Counted from the first letter of the stretch, positions 47,110 to 56,352 are shown. The stretch is DNA of 64,000 bases from Crocinitomicaceae bacterium (GCA_024643545.1 JAHEMR010000006.1:51023-115022), one strand, 5' to 3'. The notes: generated by a model not told the origin, from the sequence alone. Numbers and translations: made by a program.

Positions 47110-50100
47110 CTAATCAATGTTCACAATGTGATGATTCAACATAAATGTTAAAATTCCCTGAACAACTTCAGTCAGGCTTGGATCTTCTATGCCATTCTGC
47201 GAAGCCTGTCTAAATTTACGATAATTCGCGTTGCTGTACAATTTGAATTCCATCGAACTGATATTGTCAACGGATTTTACCAAGAAATTCAAAAGTGGAA
47301 AGAGGAGATCGTCTTTTTGACAACGTCCAACAACTTCGGGAACGAAATCCTTCAATAAAAATGATTGAAATGCTTTTCCCGTCAACTGACTTAACAGTTG
47401 TGTAATATCGCCCATACTGGCATACTGATCACGCGTCACATGAAAAATCAGTCCGAGACTTTCTGTATTTTGACAAATTGAAACGATGTTGTGGGCTCCA
47501 AGATTTGCGGGTGTAAAACTCACTTGATTTTGTGCCAAGGTGCCAATGCCATGCTTCAACATAAAAGCCAATAAGCGGATGGAAATATCGAAATTATATC
47601 CTTCACCATGTATGGAAGGCGAAATCAATGCTGGTCGAAAAACGCGCGCGTTCAAACCGTGTTTCATCGCGTTAAAGACCAACTGTTCTGAAACCCATTT
47701 ACTTTGACTATAGCCAAAATCCAAACGTTCCATTTCTTCATTTCTGTCCGTTTCAAACAAGGTATCCTTGATTGACCAACCAAAAATAAACGTGGTTGAG
47801 ATGTGATTCAGTTCTTTGTGTACCTTTCCCATCGCCAAGCGCAATATTTCATTGGTACCGTCGACATTTATCGCGCGCATGGACTCATAGTCCAAAAGGT
47901 AATTCACTATTGCACCATTGTGGTAAATGCAATTCACTTCTTCGTCAAGTTTGTTCCATTCCGCTGGACTCAATCCAAAAGATGGTTTAGACAAATCACC
48001 CAACACCGCCTTAACGCGCAGTTCAAATGCCTTCCATAAATCAGCGCTGGGATGAATGGTTTCAAATGCATCGCACAAACGTTGCATGGCTGCATCACGC
48101 GTATCCGCACGAACGAGAATTTGAAGTTTTTGATTGGTTTGTTCCAACAAGCTTTTTAGGAGAAAAGGTCCAAAGAAACCGGTTGCTCCTGTCAAGAAAA
48201 TGTCAGTGCCACCATTGGAGGACTTCGATGGATTCCATTCGAGTTCCTTTGCTAAATCGTAAACTGCGTCCGTTCGCATCATTTCTTGTTCCAGTAAAGA
48301 AAACTCTGCGTGTATTCGATTAAACGCTGATTTAAATCGAAATTTTGCTTGCGGCGCCGCTTTTGTTAATCCTTGAACCAGTTCAAAAAGTTCAGACATG
48401 GCAATTTTCTGTAGCAAACGCAGGTCGATCTCCGAAGACAATTCCTCAAATCCTTCTCCACTGATGGTTTCCTTTAAATCGTGCGCAAACTCAGCTAACT
48501 TCATGGAATCAAAACCGAGATCGGCCAAGGATTCACTTTCAGATCCGGTCAATTGGTATTTGTGAAATAAATGGGTGAAGGCATCTTGTGAAGGAGGAAA
48601 ATCTACTGAACGTTGATTGATGCTTTCATCCGTTTGTACTCCTTGAATCTCCACACGTGAAACCAAAGTCAAGTCACCCGACAAATAGCGTTGTTTCATG
48701 TTCGATCGCATGATTTTCCCGGAACTCGTTTTGGAAATCGTTCGAGCAGGAATGAAGACAAACTCATCCACTAAAATCCCTAAATATTGTTGAATGCGCT
48801 GATTGATTTCGGTAACATCCGTAAGTTCACTTCCAGATTTTAGTTCCGCCACCACAATTAATTTTTCGCGACCATGTTCCTCAATATAAAATGCTGCCGA
48901 GCAACCTTTTCGCAATTGTTTGTGTTGTTCCACCAATACTTCAATGTCGTGTGGGTAGTAATTTAATCCGCGGACTATGATCATGTCTTTGCTTCGTCCA
49001 CAAATAAACAATTCACCTTCGTAGGTAAATCCAAGGTCACCCGTTCGCAACCAAGTTTGAGATTCTCTAGCTAATTTCGCGTGAAATTGTGCTTCAGTCA
49101 AATCAGGTTGATTCCAGTACCCCAAACATTTGCTGCTGCCATCCAACCAAATCTCCCCTACTTCATTTTCTGCCGCTGCGATTGGTTCATTTTGGATGTT
49201 CACGATTTTTACGCGTGTATCACCTAATATCCTTCCGCAACTCATAAACGTGTGAAAGGACTTTTCAGAATTATCGGCAACAGGAAGCACTTCATGACGC
49301 AGTAAAGCTGAAGCGTCAAGGTTGACACTTTTTCGACCATAGTTGGAAACGGCCAAAGAGAATTCAGCCAGTCCGTATGCGCCAAAATAACTTTGAGGAT
49401 TTAGTCCACAGGCAGCGAATTTTTGAACAAAGGCATCGTACGTATTTTTTCGAATCGGTTCAGCAGCTGTCATTAAAAACTGCAAGGAACTCAAGTCGTA
49501 GGTCGGTAATTCCTCGTCGGAAATTTTTCCTGGACGCAAACAATATTCATAAGCGAAATTCGGTGCAGACGATGCAGTTCCTTTATATTTCGTAATGGTT
49601 TCAAACCACAACGCTGGACGTTGAATGAAATCCAAAGGAGAAAATCCGTAGGTCGTTCCACCTTTCATGGCAAAAAACAAATAGTAGCCAATGAGTCCCA
49701 TATCGTGGTATTGTGGCAACCAAGAAACGCCGATTGGTTTATGATCTACTACAGCTTGTCCGTTATAAATGATGTTTTCGTGACTCACCATCACACCTTT
49801 CGGATGATTCGTTGAACCAGATGTATATTGGATAAATAGGATTTCGGATACCTCTTCTTTTAATGTTAATCCAGATTTCATTCGTGCATCACTGCTGACA
49901 ATCCAATCTAACGAGGCAACCGCTTCTGACTTAAATGAAAAAGAGGCTATTTTTTTTCGCGTAAGATTGATTTGCATGGACCAATAATACGTTCGGTCCG
50001 TTAGAACTGCTTTCGCACCACAGTCCAGGGCGATGAAGTTCATTTTTTGCAAGGATGAAAAGAATCCTTGGTTTGCCGGTGGATAAACTGGAACAGGGAT

Positions 50101-50355
50101 TAAACCGATACGCGCACACGCAAAAAAAGCGCAAATCATTTCCAATCCTGGTGGATAAGCCAAGAGAACACGGTCTCCTTTGACCAGTGATTGTTTTTGT
50201 TGTAAGAGTTGGGCGATGGCATAGGTTCGTTCATCAAAACTTCGATAGGTATACGATTCTTTGATTTTTCCTTGTTTATCCAAGAATACATATAACAGCT
50301 GTTCGGGATGTTCCGCCAGGCATTTTTTAAATTCGTGAAAAATATGTTGTGTCAT
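47110..50355 (-). CDS. Fatty-acyl-AMP ligase / acyl carrier protein / thioester reductase fusion
   Basis: Multidomain enzyme of about 1081 residues from ATG 50355 (MTQHIFHEFKK); a start at 50427 would run into the upstream gene. Positions below use the longer 1105 numbering. Adenylation domain (about 30-590): YTSGSTNHPKGV (201-212), VSWLPQYHDMGLIG (234-247) and YGLAEFSLAVS, all typical of fatty-acyl-AMP ligases. Carrier domain: LADLGFDSMKLAEF with phosphopantetheine Ser641. Reductase domain (about 740-1105): NAD(P)H loop FLTGATGFFG (744-753) and the later GYSQSKWVSEQL. The logic is to activate a free fatty acid, load it on its own carrier, and release it as aldehyde or alcohol. The Sfp-type transferase upstream ends one base before this start. 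Confidence 0.93.
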   Translation of the reverse strand: MTQHIFHEFKKCLAEHPEQLLYVFLDKQGKIKESYTYRSFDERTYAIAQLLQQKQSLVKGDRVLLAYPPGLEMICAFFACARIGLIPVPVYPPANQGFFSSLQKMNFIALDCGAKAVLTDRTYYWSMQINLTRKKIASFSFKSEAVASLDWIVSSDARMKSGLTLKEEVSEILFIQYTSGSTNHPKGVMVSHENIIYNGQAVVDHKPIGVSWLPQYHDMGLIGYYLFFAMKGGTTYGFSPLDFIQRPALWFETITKYKGTASSAPNFAYEYCLRPGKISDEELPTYDLSSLQFLMTAAEPIRKNTYDAFVQKFAACGLNPQSYFGAYGLAEFSLAVSNYGRKSVNLDASALLRHEVLPVADNSEKSFHTFMSCGRILGDTRVKIVNIQNEPIAAAENEVGEIWLDGSSKCLGYWNQPDLTEAQFHAKLARESQTWLRTGDLGFTYEGELFICGRSKDMIIVRGLNYYPHDIEVLVEQHKQLRKGCSAAFYIEEHGREKLIVVAELKSGSELTDVTEINQRIQQYLGILVDEFVFIPARTISKTSSGKIMRSNMKQRYLSGDLTLVSRVEIQGVQTDESINQRSVDFPPSQDAFTHLFHKYQLTGSESESLADLGFDSMKLAEFAHDLKETISGEGFEELSSEIDLRLLQKIAMSELFELVQGLTKAAPQAKFRFKSAFNRIHAEFSLLEQEMMRTDAVYDLAKELEWNPSKSSNGGTDIFLTGATGFFGPFLLKSLLEQTNQKLQILVRADTRDAAMQRLCDAFETIHPSADLWKAFELRVKAVLGDLSKPSFGLSPAEWNKLDEEVNCIYHNGAIVNYLLDYESMRAINVDGTNEILRLAMGKVHKELNHISTTFIFGWSIKDTLFETDRNEEMERLDFGYSQSKWVSEQLVFNAMKHGLNARVFRPALISPSIHGEGYNFDISIRLLAFMLKHGIGTLAQNQVSFTPANLGAHNIVSICQNTESLGLIFHVTRDQYASMGDITQLLSQLTGKAFQSFLLKDFVPEVVGRCQKDDLLFPLLNFLVKSVDNISSMEFKLYSNANYRKFRQASQNGIEDPSLTEVVQGILTFMLNHHIVNID

Positions 50356-50356
50356 G

Positions 50357-51097
50357 TTATGCGAGCAGCGTTGTTGAAGTGTGAATGTAATTTGTACTAA
50401 CTTGAAAGTCCATTTGATGTGGTGCATTCAGTGCAATGGATATCATGTAGGGATTGATTTCTAGAGTTTTAATTGAAAGATTTTTTTGTTCATTGGACAA
50501 GGTTCGGCAAAACACGGTTTCATTTTCCAATAGTTCAAATCCTTCCATACCTTGTTGTAAAGTAAGACCCAAGCATTTTGTGATGGCTTCTTTTTTTGTC
50601 CAAACATCGATGAATTTTCGTTGTTTTTCCATGGTGTCAGTCAGCGAGCGAAAGCCTTTTATTTCATTTTCGGAAAAAAGTAAAGATTCCAGTTTCTCGA
50701 TCGATGGTTTCCTATTTAAGGATTCGATGTCCACACCAATCGCACCGGCCGTTGAGAATGCAAGAACAAACGCATCATCTGTATGTGAAAGCGAAAAATG
50801 AAGGTCAGGAACTTGCGAAAAACTTAATTTGCCAAAATTATTTTGTTCGAATTTTACTTGTTGGATTTCCATGCCCGTTTTTTCCGAAAGGATTCGTTTT
50901 AGAAGAGATCGTACAATGGTAAATGCAATTTGGTCCTTCTCCTGGCGAAACTTCGCAGCGCGGCTTTTCTCCGAGGGACTTAAATCTAACCATGATTCCA
51001 AAACCTCGAGTTTCGAGAATTCGCCGAAGAATAGTTCAACCACCGCTTGTTTGTTCATAGAAATCTTAGAAGGATTAAAGATATACTTTCTTTTCAT
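50357..51097 (-). CDS. Sfp-type 4'-phosphopantetheinyl transferase
   Basis: Enzyme of 246 residues that moves the phosphopantetheine arm from CoA to a carrier-protein Ser. The Mg/CoA motif GVDIE (about 120-124) and the WTKKEAITKCLG motif (about 166-177) are intact, as is the HFSLSHT segment upstream. A start at Met14 (51058) is possible. The fused ligase/carrier gene follows directly, so that carrier domain is the obvious substrate. First gene of the operon PPTase - ligase/carrier/reductase - P450. Confidence 0.94.
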   Translation of the reverse strand: MKRKYIFNPSKISMNKQAVVELFFGEFSKLEVLESWLDLSPSEKSRAAKFRQEKDQIAFTIVRSLLKRILSEKTGMEIQQVKFEQNNFGKLSFSQVPDLHFSLSHTDDAFVLAFSTAGAIGVDIESLNRKPSIEKLESLLFSENEIKGFRSLTDTMEKQRKFIDVWTKKEAITKCLGLTLQQGMEGFELLENETVFCRTLSNEQKNLSIKTLEINPYMISIALNAPHQMDFQVSTNYIHTSTTLLA

Positions 51098-51144
51098 GAT
51101 TCAGTGAAAAACAAGGCCTTTGAAAATCCAATGCCAATTATCCT

Positions 51145-51152
51145 TACTTTTG
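51145..51152 (+). promoter_or_regulatory. -7 box TACTTTTG for the second desaturase
   Basis: Exact TAnnTTTG match 23 nt before the desaturase start. A TTTG at 51119-51122 is a possible -33 element, with a spacing of 22 nt, slightly longer than usual. Confidence 0.45.
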
Positions 51153-51175
51153 AGAGAAGGAAATAAACATAAGAA

Positions 51176-52168
51176 ATGGGTAATTCTACTGGTGATTTTG
51201 AACAAGCAGTAGCGATTCTTAAATCGTTTACAACCAAGGATATAACCCGAGGGAACAAGTTATTTTTTAGCACGCTTTTCATATTATGGACGAGTTTAGT
51301 GCTAAGTCATTATTTTTTCGTTCAGTTTCGTTGGGGACTTTTAATCTCCATTCCGATAAGTACGCTCTTTATGTGTCGCAGCTATGTGATTGAGCATGAC
51401 TGTGGACACGGAAGTTATTACCGATCTCAGACAAGTAACTTCATCGCTGGAACCCTGATGGGATTTGGAATTTTAATTCCCTACTCTCTTTGGAAATTCA
51501 TCCATCACAGTCACCATATGCATGTAGGAAATTTAGACCAACGAGGATTGAATCCTGAAATTTGGACCATGACTGTTCAGGAGTATCAATCCTCACCTCT
51601 ACTCAAAAAACTTGCTTATCGTTTTATGCGCTCAAAATTTACGCGATTCACGATTGTTCCAAGCATCAATCTCGGACTTGTATTTCGTTTCATGCATCCC
51701 AAGTTTAATTGGAAAGCAAATGTGTCCGTGCTTGTTCATGACTTGATCTATGTTTTCCTACTTTGGAAACTTTCGTCCTACCTATCTTGGACTGAACTCT
51801 TAGTAATTTTTTATGTTCCGCTGGTGCTTTTTTATTTTGTGGCCTCATATACTTTTTATGCGCAACATCAATTTGAAGAAACGTATTGGGAAAATGATTC
51901 CGAATGGAATTATCAAAAAGCCTCTTTTCATGGAGCGACATTTATCGCAGCGCCAAAATGGTATTGTTGGTTAACAGGAAATGTTGTCTACCACAACATT
52001 CATCATTTAATGTCTGGGATTCCATTTTATCAACTTCCAGACGCAGCAAAAGCATTGGGTCAAACCATTCCATATCGATTGATTCCGCTCTCCGAAGTAT
52101 GGAGTATGTTAGCTTTAAAGGTTTGGGATGAGGAACAAAAAAAATTAGTTCCCTTTCCAAAAAAATAA
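51176..52168 (+). CDS. Fatty-acid desaturase, acyl-lipid (delta-9/delta-12) type
   Basis: Membrane di-iron desaturase of 330 residues, different in subtype from the one at 43520. His boxes are HDCGH (74-78), HHSHH (110-114) and HNIHH (273-277). The family segment AQHQFEETYW (about 229-238) is also present. Four hydrophobic helices hold the fold. Some enzymes of this fold also make triple bonds or hydroxylate, which cannot be told from sequence by eye. It lies divergently from the carrier/ligase operon. Confidence 0.92.
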   Translation: MGNSTGDFEQAVAILKSFTTKDITRGNKLFFSTLFILWTSLVLSHYFFVQFRWGLLISIPISTLFMCRSYVIEHDCGHGSYYRSQTSNFIAGTLMGFGILIPYSLWKFIHHSHHMHVGNLDQRGLNPEIWTMTVQEYQSSPLLKKLAYRFMRSKFTRFTIVPSINLGLVFRFMHPKFNWKANVSVLVHDLIYVFLLWKLSSYLSWTELLVIFYVPLVLFYFVASYTFYAQHQFEETYWENDSEWNYQKASFHGATFIAAPKWYCWLTGNVVYHNIHHLMSGIPFYQLPDAAKALGQTIPYRLIPLSEVWSMLALKVWDEEQKKLVPFPKK

Positions 52169-52170
52169 CC

Positions 52171-52929
52171 TTAGGAAAACAAACCAAGGTAATAGGTCAA
52201 CCAATATGCTGGAGAAATTAACAAGGTCATTTCATAAGCGCTATCGTAAATGAGTCCGGCAATTTGCATGGAAAGCCCAGGTTTTTCAAAGGCTTTTGTT
52301 TCATGGTTGAACGATTCAATGTAACGCACTCCCAAATTAAAATTGATAAAATAGAATAACAAAACAAATCCCGCATAACTAAAAATGTAGGTGAATGCAT
52401 GAATCCGATCTGCGTTTGGAATGAACATCAGTGCGATAATGCAAATGGAATTGACCAATGACAATAACATGAGGCTTTTTGGTCGTGTCATTGCCCTTCG
52501 ACTAATGATTAATTCCGTCGAATTTTTCACTTCGAGGTGGTGTTTACGGTCAAACCATCCCAAATAAAAGGAAGCGGTGCCAACAACCAGGAATGCAACG
52601 AATATCGCCAAAAGAAAATTTCCTGCTTCAAATTGATCCGCTACAAAAAACGCTGGCACGCAAAACGCAGGACCTTCCACCATTGATCTCAACGAAATCT
52701 CCAAGAATTTCGGCAACTTGAATTCACGGTAATACATGTCTCCTTTTCGAAGTCCACTGAAGAATAATCCTGTTTCGATAAGTCCATGAACGAACGAACT
52801 TGCGCAGAATATTACCAGGTAATTCCAACCAAAAGTATAAATCAACCAAGCCGTTAAAATCAGTATAAATAAGAATAAATGGAACGTAGTTACGCCATGA
52901 GCTTTGGTTGTGAGTCGAACAGAATACAT
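52171..52929 (-). CDS. Multi-pass membrane protein of unknown function
   Basis: 252 residues with about seven hydrophobic segments, among them FHLFLFILILTAWLIYTFGW (about 16-35), FLLAIFVAFLVVGTASFYLGW and the last LISPAYWLTYYLGLFS. A single HG pair and DRKHHLE lie in loops, but no clear His-box set or known motif. The gene is convergent with the desaturase (2-nt gap), so its position favours a link to lipid metabolism, but only by neighbourhood. Confidence 0.7.
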   Translation of the reverse strand: MYSVRLTTKAHGVTTFHLFLFILILTAWLIYTFGWNYLVIFCASSFVHGLIETGLFFSGLRKGDMYYREFKLPKFLEISLRSMVEGPAFCVPAFFVADQFEAGNFLLAIFVAFLVVGTASFYLGWFDRKHHLEVKNSTELIISRRAMTRPKSLMLLSLVNSICIIALMFIPNADRIHAFTYIFSYAGFVLLFYFINFNLGVRYIESFNHETKAFEKPGLSMQIAGLIYDSAYEMTLLISPAYWLTYYLGLFS

Positions 52930-53095
52930 AAATAAATGATATGAACAAAAGTAAGCTTTACGATGAAACTAAATTAGGAGGAAGTCACATTTAGAAATGG
53001 AGGAATATTCCACGTGTTAGAACTTTTGTTGAATTATCGAAATGATCTAAAGGTGAAAAAGATCCATTAAAATAAAATTTAGTAATTTTCCATCC

Positions 53096-54253
53096 ATGAA
53101 AAAATGGCTTGTATGGTGTATTAGTTTGTGTTTTCTACAAGTTGTTTATGCACAGCGGGGAAGGCAACATGGACACAAGGACAGCATCGATTTAACCTTT
53201 AATGGAACAAAAATAAATCCATATCAACAAGAATTTGATTCCACTGGAAAATGGCAAGTGAGTGGTTATGTGGATGCGTATTATTCACACTACAGCGATA
53301 CGAGCAATGGAAATGGCTTTCAAAAATTCCCAACGATTAGTCCGCGAAACCAGCAATTTGGATTAAACATCATTCAACTGTCGGCAAAATACAATTCCGC
53401 GAAATTCAGATCCACCATTACCTTATTTGGTGGCGATTGTCCAAAATCAGCGTGGTCCAGCGATTACAACTACATTCAAGAAGCGAACCTAGGTTTTAAC
53501 CTTTATAAAAAACTTTGGTTGGACATGGGCTTTTTTCGCACGCATATTGGATTGGAGTCCATTCAAGCCCGTGAAAACATCACGATGAGTTTGGCCACAA
53601 CCACCTACTTTGAACCGTATTATTTAAGTGGAGCAAAATTGACTTGGCAACAATCAGATCGACTCACGTTGCAGCTCAATGTATTCAATTCCTTCAACCA
53701 ATTTGTTGAAACCAACAAAAACAAAGCATTTGGATTCTCCATGAGTTATGCGCCCACAAAAAAACTGAATATCAGTTATTCCAATATTGTTTGTGATGAA
53801 TCAAACGCAACAGCACCAATTCACCAAACGCGCTTTTACAACAACTTTTGCATGACTTTTAAATCCACAAAATGGGTGCTTGGATTGGAAGCAAATTATG
53901 GTTTACAAGCTCATTCCAGTTTATCCGATCCAAGTCAGATGGCCATGATGTTTAGTTCGATTGTAGCAGTGAAATACCGTTTTACTCCGCAACTTGCAAG
54001 CTATGTGCGCGGTGAATTATTCCATGATCCGAATGAAATACTTACCGGACCAGTTTTGAACGAGAATCATGCGATAGTCGGATTGGAGATTGTAGGAATG
54101 ACTGCCGGAATTGAATTTAAACCGATACCAAATAGTTTTGTCCGGATAGAATGCCGAGCGTTATCCAATTACAATCAACATATTTTCCAATACCAACAAG
54201 CGCCATCAAAAATCCGTTCGGAAATTAATTTCGGAATGGGTGTTTGGTTTTAA
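53096..54253 (+). CDS. Porin-like outer-membrane beta-barrel
   Basis: 385 residues. A signal peptide (ending VYAQ) is followed by SGYVDAYYSHYSDTSNG, the start of putative beta-barrel porin-2 (BBP2)-type proteins, and many amphipathic strands. The last residue is Phe (NFGMGVWF), as outer-membrane barrels prefer. A promoter-like TAATTTTC lies only five bases before the ATG. No operon partner. The substrate is unknown. Confidence 0.8.
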   Translation: MKKWLVWCISLCFLQVVYAQRGRQHGHKDSIDLTFNGTKINPYQQEFDSTGKWQVSGYVDAYYSHYSDTSNGNGFQKFPTISPRNQQFGLNIIQLSAKYNSAKFRSTITLFGGDCPKSAWSSDYNYIQEANLGFNLYKKLWLDMGFFRTHIGLESIQARENITMSLATTTYFEPYYLSGAKLTWQQSDRLTLQLNVFNSFNQFVETNKNKAFGFSMSYAPTKKLNISYSNIVCDESNATAPIHQTRFYNNFCMTFKSTKWVLGLEANYGLQAHSSLSDPSQMAMMFSSIVAVKYRFTPQLASYVRGELFHDPNEILTGPVLNENHAIVGLEIVGMTAGIEFKPIPNSFVRIECRALSNYNQHIFQYQQAPSKIRSEINFGMGVWF

Positions 54254-54277
54254 TTCCATTTATTCTTCAAGTAGGCG

Positions 54278-54285
54278 TATCTTTG
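54278..54285 (+). promoter_or_regulatory. -7 box TATCTTTG of the helicase gene, probably leaderless
   Basis: Exact TAnnTTTG box ending four bases before the helicase ATG (54290). With this spacing the transcript would begin at or next to the ATG. No good -33 element was seen. Confidence 0.5.
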
Positions 54286-54289
54286 TTGA

Positions 54290-55612
54290 ATGAACGCGCA
54301 TCAATCCAAAATCAATTCTGTACTTTCCGCTATCGGATTCAATTCTCTAAATTCCTTGCAGGAAGAAACGTTGGAGAAAAGTGTCACATCTAAAAATGTG
54401 CTCATTCTCTCTCAAACGGGATCCGGTAAAACCTTTGCTTTCCTCCTACCCTTGTTTTTGAATTTAGATCCTGAAGCAAAGCACATTCAAGCCTTGGTTC
54501 TTGCACCTTCCCGCGAGCTTGCCTTGCAAATTGAAGACGTTTGGCGTTCGATGAAAACCAATTTCAAAGTATTGAGTTGTTATGGTGGACATTCCATTTC
54601 GACAGAAAAGAAAAGTTTGACTGAAGCACCAGCGCTACTCATTGGAACACCAGGAAGAATTTGCGACCACATTTCACGCGGGACAATTGATTTATCCATG
54701 GTCGAGCAATTCGTTGTGGATGAATACGATAAATGCTTGGAATTCGGATTTGATGATCAAATGAGTTACATCAACGAAGAATTTCGATGCATCGAGAAAT
54801 TGACCTTGGTATCCGCGACGGAGCACAAAGAATTCCCCAATTACCTATCATTTGACCATCCAGCTGTAATCAATCAGTTGCATTTATCAGAAGATCCAGA
54901 CATTACCTTTTGGAAGTTTCCTGTTCGAAATCAGAATAAATTTGAACGATTATTTGACTTACTCTGCTCTTTTCGAGGTGAATTAAGCATCGTTTTCTGT
55001 AATTTCCGTGAAGCGACCGAAAGTGTATGCACCTATTTAGCAGAAAATGGTTTTGATTCCATCGTTTACCATGGCGGCATGGAACAAGACGAGCGGGAAC
55101 GAGCGTTAATCAAATTCCGAAATGGAAGTTTTCACACCTTGATTTGCACCGATTTAGGTTCCCGTGGATTGGATATTCCAGAAATTCAACACGTCGTTCA
55201 TTTCCAGTTTCCACAAAGTGAGGAGGCGTTTATTCACCGAAATGGTCGAACGGCTCGCATGAAAGCCAATGGTTCTTCCTACTTGTTCATGAATCCAGGC
55301 GAACGCACACCGGATTACCTTCAAATGCCGCGTGAAGAATTCAAACTTCCCAAAGAAATGGATGCTCCGGTAGAAAGTCCTTGGATTACTTTGTACTTCA
55401 GTGGCGGAAAGAAAGATAAGATCAATAAAATTGACATCGTTGGATTTCTCGGTCAAAAAGGGGGAATTACCAAAGAAGATATTGGACTTATTACTGTTCA
55501 GGATTTCAGTTCCTATGTGGCTGTGAAACGAGCAAATGTGCGTGAATTATTAAACAAAATTAGACCTGAAAAAATCAAAGGAAAGAAATTGAAAATCGAC
55601 GTTTCCAAGTAG
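54290..55612 (+). CDS. DEAD-box RNA helicase-like protein
   Basis: 440 residues. Motif I is QTGSGKT (about 38-44), Ia APSRELA, Ib TPGR, motif II VDEYDKC (DEYD where DEAD is usual), motif III SAT, and motif VI HRNGRTARM. The C-terminal end (about 355-440) has a DbpA-like RNA-binding character (ITLYFSGGKKDKINKIDIVGFLG). DbpA-type helicases remodel ribosomal RNA in 50S assembly, which is the likely role. Converges with the PAP2 gene, 6-nt gap. Confidence 0.9.
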   Translation: MNAHQSKINSVLSAIGFNSLNSLQEETLEKSVTSKNVLILSQTGSGKTFAFLLPLFLNLDPEAKHIQALVLAPSRELALQIEDVWRSMKTNFKVLSCYGGHSISTEKKSLTEAPALLIGTPGRICDHISRGTIDLSMVEQFVVDEYDKCLEFGFDDQMSYINEEFRCIEKLTLVSATEHKEFPNYLSFDHPAVINQLHLSEDPDITFWKFPVRNQNKFERLFDLLCSFRGELSIVFCNFREATESVCTYLAENGFDSIVYHGGMEQDERERALIKFRNGSFHTLICTDLGSRGLDIPEIQHVVHFQFPQSEEAFIHRNGRTARMKANGSSYLFMNPGERTPDYLQMPREEFKLPKEMDAPVESPWITLYFSGGKKDKINKIDIVGFLGQKGGITKEDIGLITVQDFSSYVAVKRANVRELLNKIRPEKIKGKKLKIDVSK

Positions 55613-55618
55613 CTTTTA

Positions 55619-56236
55619 TTACAAACGTAGTGCTTTCTTTTTTCTTGATTTCGTGAATTTCTGTTGCACGTAATTCGACAACAATGCAGAGCCAGTTCCA
55701 ACGATTGCTCCAGCAAGTACATCACTTGGATAATGAACTCCCAGATGCATCCGTGAATATCCCGCTGCACTTGCATATAAATACGCCGGTGCAATCACAT
55801 ACCATTTTGGGAATGCTAAACTCAAAGAAGTAGCCAATGCGAAAGCACTCGAAGTATGACCAGATGGAAAGGAATAAGAACCAGCCTCTACCTGCTTGTC
55901 CAAATACGGATATGTCACAAAAGGACGATCGCGTTTAAATGCTAATTTCAATGCAGTCGTTGTAATGGCATTCACACACAAAGCTTCCACCATGAATATT
56001 CCTTTACTTTTTAAACTACTGTCCTTGTGAATGAGTCCAAGCCCCAAAACAGCAATTGGCGCCCCAATACTCATCGGACTCACACTATTCGTGATGAATT
56101 TAAAGCTTGGATCCAAGGACTTATTTCGTTCTAGGTTGATTTCCTTCAGTAGATCGATGTCCCAGTTTTGGGAATAGGCATTAGCTGAAAGCAACAATGC
56201 TAACATGAAAAGAACCTTATGAAATGATTGATACAT
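55619..56236 (-). CDS. PAP2-family membrane phosphatase
   Basis: Phosphatidic-acid-phosphatase-like enzyme. The start is set at ATG 56236 (MYQSFHKVLFMLALLL), which opens a signal peptide and follows a perfect promoter box; the longer frame to 56368 would run through a terminator. About 205 residues. Catalytic motifs are KRDRPF (KxxxxxxRP type), SYSFPSGHTSSAF (PSGH) and SRMHLGVHYPSDVLAG (SRxxxxxHxxxD). It acts on lipid phosphates or undecaprenyl pyrophosphate on the outer face of the membrane; the substrate is not resolved. Confidence 0.9.
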   Translation of the reverse strand: MYQSFHKVLFMLALLLSANAYSQNWDIDLLKEINLERNKSLDPSFKFITNSVSPMSIGAPIAVLGLGLIHKDSSLKSKGIFMVEALCVNAITTTALKLAFKRDRPFVTYPYLDKQVEAGSYSFPSGHTSSAFALATSLSLAFPKWYVIAPAYLYASAAGYSRMHLGVHYPSDVLAGAIVGTGSALLSNYVQQKFTKSRKKKALRL

Positions 56237-56263
56237 CGTGTTTATAGAATTGACAATAGTTTT

Positions 56264-56271
56264 CAAAGATA
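56264..56271 (-). promoter_or_regulatory. -7 box TATCTTTG for the PAP2 gene
   Basis: Exact TAnnTTTG match on the minus strand, 27 bases before the PAP2 ATG. It lies within the T tract of the upstream gene's terminator. Confidence 0.6.
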
Positions 56272-56303
56272 AAAAAAGCGTCAACGTATTAATTTGACGC
56301 TTT
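56271..56303 (-). terminator. Rho-independent terminator after the minus-strand lipoprotein gene
   Basis: The 10-bp stem AAAGCGTCAA (56275-56284, plus strand) / TTGACGCTTT (56294-56303) has a 9-nt loop. On the minus strand it is followed by a run of seven T. It ends the unit 57637-56353. Confidence 0.85.
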
Positions 56304-56352
56304 AATGCAATTATATAATATTGGAGATTTTTATTCTTCACATACCTAAAAA

